From: Bacteroidales bacterium
Lineage (GTDB): Bacteria; Bacteroidota; Bacteroidia; Bacteroidales; UBA3663
DNA length: 6,871 bases
Direction of reading: 5' to 3'
NCBI GenBank assembly: GCA_017632695.1
Contig: JAGBQS010000293.1
Coordinates: 1-6,871 of the forward strand
The notes beneath the pieces are model-generated. The model was not told where the DNA came from. It searched no databases and saw only the letters and a program-made list of their open reading frames with translations. Shown here in pieces: positions 1 to 5,985 of this stretch; position 1 is the stretch's first letter; each line of letters begins with the position of its first letter. Position numbers and translations under genes: made by a program.

Positions 1-1347
1 AGCGACATCCCCAGTCTGCATCAGGTATCGGCCTATGCCGAAGACAATTTCCACTGGGAAATCAATAAGGTGAATGTCCTGAAACTTCAGGCAGGCGTCC
101 GTTTTTCGGGTATGCAGATGTTTGACGACGAGGCTACCTATGCCCTTTCGCCCCGACTGAATGCATCTTTCGGAGTTACGGACTGGCTGGAACTCCGGGG
201 CGGCTATGGTCTGAACAGCAAGACCCCAAGTATGGATTATCTGTATCCCGACAAGAAATATGCCGACATCGTTGCTGCCAACTATATGCCGCAGGACGGT
301 TCGGAGCAGATACTGATTTATCAGACGCACGTTTACGAAGTGAACCGCAACAAGCATCTCAAGAATGCCACCACAACCAAAGTGGAGGCAGGCGCCGACA
401 TTCATCTGCCTTGGGGCGGTAAACTCAGCCTGTTGGGGTATATTGACAAAACGCCGAAAGGCTTCGGTACGCAGACCGAGTATGTCACCTATACCAACAG
501 CCTGTATTCACAGGACCAGATCAACGAACTGATTGCTTCGGGTTACAGTGCAGCCAATTCGGCCGTATCCGTTCCGGTAGCATCGCCTGTCAATCCTACC
601 CTGACCCACACCTATTACATGACAACAGGTAAGGTGGGCAATACCAGTGCAGCCAGGAACCGCGGTTTTGAGATGGACTTCGATTTAGGCGAAATCAAGG
701 CCATCCGCACCAGTTTCTATCTGAGCGGAGCCTGGTCGGAAACCAAGACATGGAGTACGGATCTGGAAGCTGTTAGCGTCAGGAATGCCCTGCTGACCAC
801 CGATTATACCTCTTACGGTCTGACTCCGTTTAAGGTTGTTTATCCTTCGGGGCTGGATTATAATAAGTACAGACGAACCATGAATACCCTTCGGACGGTG
901 ACTCACATCCCGGCACTGAAGATGGTGGTTTCGCTTACGGCTCAGGCTATCTGGTATGACTGGAGCTACAGCCACTCGGCCGACAAGAAGGCCATCGGCT
1001 GGATCTGTGATGACGGTACCGGTTCGGGCAATACGGTTTATCATGCTATCACTTCGGATATGCGCGACGGTTACATCACCTACGATGGAACCTATTCCGA
1101 TAATTCGGGCATTAAGATCAGCGATTTTGATCTTACTTATTCCGACAAAGAACCGACCAAGAATCCTGTCACCTGGAATATGCAGGCACGTCTGACCAAG
1201 GAGCTTGGCAAGTTCGGCGGATTCTCCTGTTTCGTCAACAACTGCCTCTATTACGAACCGTTCAAGAGCAGCAACAAGACTTCAACGCGCACCCAGCGGA
1301 ATACAAGCAGTTTCCAGTTCGGCTGCGAAATCTTCTTTAATCTGTAA
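1..1347 (+). CDS. TonB-dependent receptor, C-terminal part (5' end outside window)
   Basis: The reading frame is open from base 1 and ends with TAA at 1345-1347, giving 448 visible codons. The GTG at 70 is internal, because the residues before it (HQVSAYAEDNFHW) already read as barrel sequence. The protein is an outer-membrane active transporter powered by TonB-ExbBD. The visible part is the second half of the 22-strand barrel: alternating aromatic strands, a stretch like LRGGYGLNSKTPSMDYLYPD that is typical of Bacteroidota receptors, a long polar loop (about codons 165-215) and NRGFEMDFDLG, the usual 'N-x-G-x-E-x-D' strand. The N-terminal plug and any carboxypeptidase-like domain lie upstream and cannot be assessed. 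The last residues are FFNL, so the usual terminal aromatic is three residues in. A lipoprotein gene follows after 72 bp with no convincing terminator, so co-transcription is likely. The substrate is unknown. SusC identity is not supported, because the next gene is not SusD-like. Confidence 0.9.
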   Translation, partial: SDIPSLHQVSAYAEDNFHWEINKVNVLKLQAGVRFSGMQMFDDEATYALSPRLNASFGVTDWLELRGGYGLNSKTPSMDYLYPDKKYADIVAANYMPQDGSEQILIYQTHVYEVNRNKHLKNATTTKVEAGADIHLPWGGKLSLLGYIDKTPKGFGTQTEYVTYTNSLYSQDQINELIASGYSAANSAVSVPVASPVNPTLTHTYYMTTGKVGNTSAARNRGFEMDFDLGEIKAIRTSFYLSGAWSETKTWSTDLEAVSVRNALLTTDYTSYGLTPFKVVYPSGLDYNKYRRTMNTLRTVTHIPALKMVVSLTAQAIWYDWSYSHSADKKAIGWICDDGTGSGNTVYHAITSDMRDGYITYDGTYSDNSGIKISDFDLTYSDKEPTKNPVTWNMQARLTKELGKFGGFSCFVNNCLYYEPFKSSNKTSTRTQRNTSSFQFGCEIFFNL

Positions 1348-1419
1348 TGCGCTCAGTTTTTTCAACAGATATCATTTGCAACAAATAAAAGAAATAAAAC
1401 CAAGAATTCAATTCTTTCT

Positions 1420-2631
1420 ATGAATAAGTTTTTGTACTTGATACCGATTGCCGGGTTGCTGCTGTTTTCCGGCTGTGTTGACTTCAACGATGCAACTACA
1501 GCCAGTTCGGTTACAGTCAGACTCCTTGCTCCCGATGGAATCACCGTCGACCTTAGCAATCATCCCGTTACCATGCAGCTGGGTTCGCAGACTACTACTG
1601 CCCTTTCAGATGAGAACGGACAGGCTGTATTCCAGAATATCGTTCCGGATGTTTACGATATTTCTACATCCTGGTCGATGACCTCCGACGAATACCTGGC
1701 TTCCGGCGGAGACGAGGCAGTCGCAATCACTTTGTCCGGTTCGCTGAATTCGCAGATGATTAAAGGCAACGGCATGATTGATCTGCAACTGAATGCCTTC
1801 CCCAACCGAGACATCATTATCGGAAAAGTCTATTATGCCGGGTCAAAGGATAACAACAACAAGACCTATATGGCAGGAAAATACATCGAGCTTTTCAATC
1901 AGAGCGAAGATACGGTAGACGTCAGCGGTCTGTATATTGGTATGACCGAAAGCGAAAGCACACAGGCCTGGACGCTGACCAACCTGAACGATACGTTCGG
2001 ATACCAGCAGGCTATCCTTTTGAAGCAGATTTATAGGATTCCTGCCGATGAGCCTTATTATGTGGCTCCCGGCGGAACCGTCCTGATCTGCAACAGCGCT
2101 ACCGACCATACGGACGGAAACGACAACGAGAACGATTTGCGGGATGCGGACTTCGAAGTGAAGGATACGCAGGGAAACTACCAGAACAATCCGAATGTTC
2201 CGGCAATGGAAATGATTTATCAGATTTACAACGGAACAAGCATCATGAATCTGGTACAGAGCGGACCGACAGGCGTTGTTATTTTCCGGACGGACGAGAA
2301 TATTTCCAATTGGCGGAAAGTATATAAGTACGGTTATACAACAGGCCTGCAGTTTGTGGTATGCCCGACTGACATCATTCAGGACGGAATGGAGGCCTTA
2401 CGTAATAAAACGACAGGTACTGATCCGACTACCAAGCGCTTGCACGATAACATCGATGCGGGTTATACCTATATCAATGCCGCTTCAGGCTGGAACGCAG
2501 AAGTAGTTTACCGGAAGACCAAATCCGTACAGAACGGACATAAGGTTCTGGTCGATACCAACAACAGCAGCAACGACTTCCAGGTTTCATCGACCATTAA
2601 ACCCCGAGAATACGACGACTATGAAGAATAA
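1420..2631 (+). CDS. DUF4876-type lipoprotein, probable surface binding partner of the receptor
   Basis: This 403-residue protein starts with a lipoprotein signal peptide (MNKFLYLIPIAGLLLFSGC), with lipobox FSGC and acylated Cys19. Acidic residues follow at +2 and +5, which is compatible with surface export but not proof of it. Residues about 28-100 look like a small prealbumin or carboxypeptidase-regulatory-like beta domain (VTVRLLAPDG, then DENGQAVFQNI and DVYDIS). Residues about 132-398 form the DUF4876-like region: IIIGKVYY, YIELFNQSEDTVDVSGLYIG, a later APGGTVLICNSATDH and the final TIKPREY. The 'YIELFN-S-D-DLSG-YI' and 'PGG-LI' patterns resemble a lamin-tail-type beta sandwich, which is inference. 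The protein stops five residues after KPREY. The leader is A-rich without a Shine-Dalgarno sequence, as is common in Bacteroidota. The next gene overlaps its end by 11 bp. The region from IIIGK onward is clearly paralogous to the protein at 4415-5977. Family assignment is from memory of the motif pattern, and no biochemical role is known to me. Confidence 0.83.
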   Translation: MNKFLYLIPIAGLLLFSGCVDFNDATTASSVTVRLLAPDGITVDLSNHPVTMQLGSQTTTALSDENGQAVFQNIVPDVYDISTSWSMTSDEYLASGGDEAVAITLSGSLNSQMIKGNGMIDLQLNAFPNRDIIIGKVYYAGSKDNNNKTYMAGKYIELFNQSEDTVDVSGLYIGMTESESTQAWTLTNLNDTFGYQQAILLKQIYRIPADEPYYVAPGGTVLICNSATDHTDGNDNENDLRDADFEVKDTQGNYQNNPNVPAMEMIYQIYNGTSIMNLVQSGPTGVVIFRTDENISNWRKVYKYGYTTGLQFVVCPTDIIQDGMEALRNKTTGTDPTTKRLHDNIDAGYTYINAASGWNAEVVYRKTKSVQNGHKVLVDTNNSSNDFQVSSTIKPREYDDYEE

Positions 2632-4183
2632 ATATCTGATTGCCGCAACCCTGAGCATCTGTGCAGCTACTGCCTTTGCACAGAACGAATTGCCCGGGTT
2701 GGGCGAATATATGTACGATGACGGAATCCAGTTATGGCTCCATACGGAAAGCGCTGCAGGTCTGACGCTCGATTCCACCCGTAACAGGGGTTATTCGGCC
2801 TTCGACATCAACCATCATGCAGGCGATTATCATCGGGTTCAGGAAGGACGGCAGACCAATACGCTCAACTTCTATTCCGAGCGCTATCAGCATGTCGGGA
2901 AATACCTGTATGGATACGGCTCGTTCCATTTTGATAACGGTCGTACCAAAGACCGGGCCTGGAGCGATGTGATGCGCACCTACTTCAGCAATCCGTTCAT
3001 TTCGGGTTCTTCGGTTTACGGTTCCTACGATTTCCAGAACTTCGACTTTGTAGCAAGCGTCGGAACGGTTGATTTCGGCGGTTGGCGATACGGCTTGAAA
3101 TTGGATTACAGGGTGGGCGACCTGAGCCGTCTGCGCGATCCCCGCTCCCGTTCCCGAATGCTCGACTATCAGCTTACTCCTTCGGTCAATAAGACATTCG
3201 GCCGAAGCACCATCGGTCTTTCGGCTTGGTATCACCGTTACAAAGAAAAGATTCCGGGACTCATTACGGTTCAGGACGACCCGAATCTGATGTACTATCT
3301 GATGTCGGGTATGGAAGCTGTTACCGGAACCATCGGCGGCTACAAAGGTTACAGCCGGGAGTATGTCAACCACGAATTCGGCGGAGAACTGCAATGGGCC
3401 TGGCAGTCAGAAAGGTATCGGACGGTAAACTCTGTAAGTCTGGCAAAAGGTACCGAGTATATGTACGAGCAGTACGAACGTGAAGCCGGTCGGTATTATA
3501 CCTATAACTATCAGTTCCAAAGCCGGCATCGGGTAATTGCCGATAACCGTATACATCAGTTCGACCTGACCCTTGGGGCACAGCAGGCTTATGCCGACGA
3601 ATACCGTCCGCAGTTGGTTGTAACGCTTGACAGCAAGACCGGATACAGTTCCTACCGCTATGATAATCTGTTTACGTACCGGAAGCGCTATCAGCTGGAA
3701 CAAATGACAGCCGATCTCTCCTATCGGCTGAACTTTACCGAAGGTGCGGCTGTCTGCCGTTACGCCCTGTTGCAAGGCTCGATGACCGATATTGCCCAGA
3801 AACATCTGTTGCCGACTTCGACATTCGATTTGTGTACTTTCAGACTGAATGCCGAATACGGACAGGCGTTCTTCAGCAACAGGCATCTGTGGGTTATGCT
3901 CAATGCCGGATACCTGAATTCCAATCAGGCCGATCTGAAGCTGGCAGATGGTGTAGGAACCTATGCGCAGGAGGTTCTGATTCCGGATCAGACGTACTAT
4001 GATTCAAACTGCCTTATGGGAGGTGTAAGTTTGCTTTACCAGCATCCGATTACTTTCAAGGGCTACCGTTTCATAGGATTCATAAAGGGTTATTGGCAGA
4101 CCTGGCAGGCCGACCATAGCCTCGATGCCAATACCTTCGGCATATCATTCGGACTCTTTAATAAAGTCCTCCGGATTCTTTAA
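2621..4183 (+). CDS. DUF6850-like outer-membrane beta-barrel protein
   Basis: The product has 520 residues. A type I signal peptide is visible (MKNKYLIAATLSICAATAFA, cleavage before Gln21). Cys14 is not in a valid lipobox because Ile precedes it. The mature protein is built of alternating aromatic and polar strands (for example VGKYLYGYGSFHFDNGR, YGLKLDYRVGDLSRLRDPRSRS, FIGFIKGYWQTWQ) with Tyr- and Arg-rich turns, as expected of an outer-membrane barrel. Length and order after a DUF4876 lipoprotein fit the DUF6850 family, assigned here by pattern and context. The ATG at 2621 lies inside the preceding gene and leaves an 11-bp overlap, so translation is probably coupled to the lipoprotein. The last codons, from about 4148, fall inside the first two units of a 22-bp repeat array. 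The C-terminal NKVLRIL is therefore repeat-encoded and ends in Leu, whereas the sequence just before it (ISFGLF) would make a normal barrel end. Its role is unknown; it may be a pore or an accessory barrel of the neighbouring receptor. Confidence 0.78.
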   Translation: MKNKYLIAATLSICAATAFAQNELPGLGEYMYDDGIQLWLHTESAAGLTLDSTRNRGYSAFDINHHAGDYHRVQEGRQTNTLNFYSERYQHVGKYLYGYGSFHFDNGRTKDRAWSDVMRTYFSNPFISGSSVYGSYDFQNFDFVASVGTVDFGGWRYGLKLDYRVGDLSRLRDPRSRSRMLDYQLTPSVNKTFGRSTIGLSAWYHRYKEKIPGLITVQDDPNLMYYLMSGMEAVTGTIGGYKGYSREYVNHEFGGELQWAWQSERYRTVNSVSLAKGTEYMYEQYEREAGRYYTYNYQFQSRHRVIADNRIHQFDLTLGAQQAYADEYRPQLVVTLDSKTGYSSYRYDNLFTYRKRYQLEQMTADLSYRLNFTEGAAVCRYALLQGSMTDIAQKHLLPTSTFDLCTFRLNAEYGQAFFSNRHLWVMLNAGYLNSNQADLKLADGVGTYAQEVLIPDQTYYDSNCLMGGVSLLYQHPITFKGYRFIGFIKGYWQTWQADHSLDANTFGISFGLFNKVLRIL

Positions 4184-4236
4184 TTAAGTTTTTCGGACAC
4201 ATTAATCAGGTCTTTTCGGACAATATTTAAAAGGTA
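4148..4236 (+). repeat. Tandem 22-bp repeat array A (TTCGGAC type), four degenerate units
   Basis: Units begin at 4148, 4170, 4192 and 4215. Each starts with T(T/C)CGGA and continues with an A/T-rich stretch around TTTAAT and, in the first three, an AGT or GGT end. By direct alignment, units 2 and 3 each match unit 1 at 17 of 22 positions, and unit 4 matches it at 13. The CGGA cores are 22, 22 and 23 bp apart. The first unit and most of the second lie inside the coding end of the DUF6850-like gene, whose stop is at 4181-4183. The rest is intergenic. Function is unknown. A repeated protein-binding site on one face of the helix (two turns per unit) is the simplest reading. Confidence 0.7.
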
Positions 4237-4257
4237 TAGATAACCGGGGAAAAATAA

Positions 4258-4345
4258 TTCCCTTGTTGGAGAAAATTTACTCCCCAGTTAGAAAAATTTT
4301 ATTCCCCCGTTGGAGCGTATAAATTTCCTCGTTGGAAAGTATTAT
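4258..4345 (+). repeat. Tandem 22-bp repeat array B (CCxGTTGGA type), four units
   Basis: The core GTTGGA occurs at 4265, 4309 and 4331, and GTTAGA at 4287, giving three exact 22-bp steps. Each core is preceded by a C-rich run (TTCCC, TCCCC, TTCCCCC, TTCCT) and followed by an A/T-rich stretch. Neighbouring units match at about 16 of 22 positions. Degenerate flanking units in the same phase can be seen at 4236-4257 (ACCGGGGAAAAATAATT) and 4346-4367 (CAGAAAAAT), but both lack the GTT core. The array ends about 70 bp before the next start codon. The core differs from that of array A, and the phase between the arrays is broken by a 28-bp step. Confidence 0.78.
4263..4336 (+). promoter_or_regulatory. 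Candidate LytTR-type response-regulator binding sites (four half-sites)
   Basis: The four half-sites read CTTGTTGGA, CCAGTTAGA, CCCGTTGGA and CTCGTTGGA. LytTR DNA-binding domains (AlgR, AgrA, VirR type) are known to bind direct repeats resembling (A/C)C(A/C)GTT with a 12-13 bp spacer, so a 21-22 bp period, and the sites here match that geometry. LytTR regulators are common in Bacteroidota. The location upstream of the DUF4876-protease gene pair suits activation of a second promoter. The regulator itself is not in the window, so this is inference from motif and spacing only. Confidence 0.4.
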
Positions 4346-4367
4346 TTCACCACACAGAAAAATCAGA

Positions 4368-4414
4368 CAACAATCAACAAAAAATTAACAATAATCCCTA
4401 AACATTTAAAAACT
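4368..4414 (+). promoter_or_regulatory. A-rich untranslated leader of the second DUF4876 gene
   Basis: This stretch is strongly A/T-rich, with CAACAATCAACAA and runs of A, and has no Shine-Dalgarno sequence before the ATG at 4415, as is usual for well-translated Bacteroidota genes. I could not find a convincing TAnnTTTG -7 element with a matching -33 TTTG box here or in the preceding repeats. A promoter is expected by position but is not demonstrated. Confidence 0.35.
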
Positions 4415-5977
4415 ATGCGTATGAAATTGATTTCTACCTCAATCAAGTCGCTGGCATATTTGTCTTTGGCATTCATGCTCGCTCCATCGTCCCTGAGTGC
4501 AAAGACCTATGCACCCGTTAAAGGCAAAATCGTAATCGGAAAGGTGTATTACGGAATGACACCGTCCGCCGCAAGTTCAACAACCAAGAACTATATGGAC
4601 GGACAGTACATCGAACTGTTCAACCAGAGTTCCGACACCCTCGACCTTACCGGTCTTTATATCGGTAACGGCGAAGCCGACTCAAAGACCCTGATGTGGA
4701 ACATGTCGCGTATTGCCGAGACTTATGGCGACTCGACCATCACCATGAAGCAGGTATTCCGGATTCCCGCAAGCAAAAAGAGCATTCTGGCTCCCGGTGC
4801 AAGCCTGCTGATTGCCAACAGCGCCATCGACCATACCTCATTCAGCGTCTACGAATCTGATTTGACCGGTGCCGACTTCGAGGCTAAGGACAATGCCGGC
4901 AACAAGACCAACAATGCGTCGGTAGAGGCTCTTGAGCTGACCTATACGGCCTATTCTGCCATCAGTTATATGCTGCTTTCGCAGGCAGGTCCTCTTCAAC
5001 TCACCCTCTTCACGGCTACCGACGACCAGATGGCTGCCATAGATACCACGTTCCAGTACGGCAAGACCAAAGGTAACCAATACCTCCGTATTCCTGCCAA
5101 GTATGTCATCGACGGTATCGAACTCATGAACAAGAATTATGCCGAGGATGAATGGAAGCATCTGTACAGCGAAATCGACAAGGGCTCGCAGATTTGCACC
5201 AGCTTCAGCGGTGAGGTTTATTACCGCAAGACCGCCCGTCTGCTTCAGAATCGCGTCATTCTGGCCGATACCGACAATTCGACCAACGACCTCGCCGTAT
5301 CGACTACCATCAAGCCTCGCGAATATGTTACCGAGATGGATACCGTAGTAACGGTTCCTGCTACCGGACACCTGGCCATGAACGTAAGCTCGAACTTCCG
5401 CATTTCGGAAAATGTAACCGTAACAAGCATCAACGCAACAGCTAAGTCCACCCAGTTGAATTATCTCAACCATCAGGGCGACAGCGTATTCTCGGCCGGT
5501 TCGGTCATCCTTACTGCTGCTCCGGGTGAGTATACGGTTCATTTCACTACCGATTCAATCCAGGCTAAGTTCAACTCGACGGTTATTTACTGGCTTGCCG
5601 AAACTCCAGGTGTAGCCTACAAGAAGAGCCGCATGCTTTACAAGTTTGTGAACAATGCCGATAGCGTAGGTTTTGTACGCGATGAGGCTTATGCAGCCGA
5701 TAATTACACATCGTGCGCTTTGGGCGAAGGTGAACATCTCTATCTGCCTCTGAACACCACAGCTGTCAGCAACATTGCCGAAACGCTGGGTACTACTCAG
5801 GCCGACCTGAAGTTCATTCCTTGGACTGGTCCGAAGGCTGATACGACCGGTCTTGCTGCCATCGAAGAGAAAGCTTCCGACAACCGCGCAATCAGCATCA
5901 ATCTTGCCGGACAGCAGGTTGGTTCCGACTACAAGGGTATCGTAATCCGAAACGGCAAGAAAGTAATCAACAAGTAA
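4415..5977 (+). CDS. Secreted DUF4876-type protein with C-terminal sorting-like tail
   Basis: The start is ATG at 4415 (ATG at 4421 is equally possible). Either puts a signal peptide at the N-terminus, with cleavage after SSLSA (residue 29). A longer frame from TTG at 4310 is rejected because it runs through the repeat array. The protein has 520 residues. Residues about 39-304 are paralogous to the lipoprotein at 1420-2631: IVIGKVYYG, QYIELFNQSSDTLDLTGLYIG, LAPGASLLIANSAIDH, GEVYYRKTA and TIKPREY. It lacks both the lipobox and the N-terminal beta domain of that paralogue. After KPREY it adds about 215 residues of beta-rich sequence (VTVPATGHLAMNV, VILTAAPGEYTVHF). The end, residues about 493-520 (LAGQQVGSDYKGIVIRNGKK and a final VINK), resembles C-terminal tails of secreted Prevotella proteins and may be a type IX secretion signal or anchor. 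The protease gene starts 8 bp later, so the two are likely co-transcribed. Family assignment is by motif; the ligand is unknown. Confidence 0.8.
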   Translation: MRMKLISTSIKSLAYLSLAFMLAPSSLSAKTYAPVKGKIVIGKVYYGMTPSAASSTTKNYMDGQYIELFNQSSDTLDLTGLYIGNGEADSKTLMWNMSRIAETYGDSTITMKQVFRIPASKKSILAPGASLLIANSAIDHTSFSVYESDLTGADFEAKDNAGNKTNNASVEALELTYTAYSAISYMLLSQAGPLQLTLFTATDDQMAAIDTTFQYGKTKGNQYLRIPAKYVIDGIELMNKNYAEDEWKHLYSEIDKGSQICTSFSGEVYYRKTARLLQNRVILADTDNSTNDLAVSTTIKPREYVTEMDTVVTVPATGHLAMNVSSNFRISENVTVTSINATAKSTQLNYLNHQGDSVFSAGSVILTAAPGEYTVHFTTDSIQAKFNSTVIYWLAETPGVAYKKSRMLYKFVNNADSVGFVRDEAYAADNYTSCALGEGEHLYLPLNTTAVSNIAETLGTTQADLKFIPWTGPKADTTGLAAIEEKASDNRAISINLAGQQVGSDYKGIVIRNGKKVINK

Positions 5978-5985
5978 ATTAAAGA

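Noticed and set aside
1370..1378. Promoter -7 element (TATCATTTG) before the first DUF4876 gene
   Set aside because: Spacing inside the motif is one base too long for TAnnTTTG and there is no -33 TTTG box at the right distance.
1..2631. SusC/SusD pair
   Set aside because: The lipoprotein after the receptor lacks SusD-like features and instead matches DUF4876; the neighbours are not glycan enzymes.
2732..3394. Long minus-strand open frame (220 codons) opposite the barrel gene
   Set aside because: No export signal or recognisable motif; it lies wholly opposite a well-supported gene and is best explained as a shadow of it.
4170..4200. Possible rho-independent terminator after the barrel gene (TCCG...CGGA around TTAATTAA, then T-rich)
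   Set aside because: The pairing is short and interrupted, and the matching ends are explained by the CGGA cores of adjacent repeat units.
4236..4367. CRISPR array
   Set aside because: The whole 22-bp unit repeats with gradual drift; there are no unique spacers between conserved repeats and no cas genes.
4310..4414. Longer N-terminus for the second DUF4876 protein, from TTG at 4310
   Set aside because: It would translate through array B and place the signal peptide internally; ATG at 4415 or 4421 gives a normal exported N-terminus.
4838..5542. Long minus-strand open frame (234 codons) opposite the second DUF4876 gene
   Set aside because: Antisense to a gene with clear paralogue and signal peptide; composition is that of a reverse-complement shadow.
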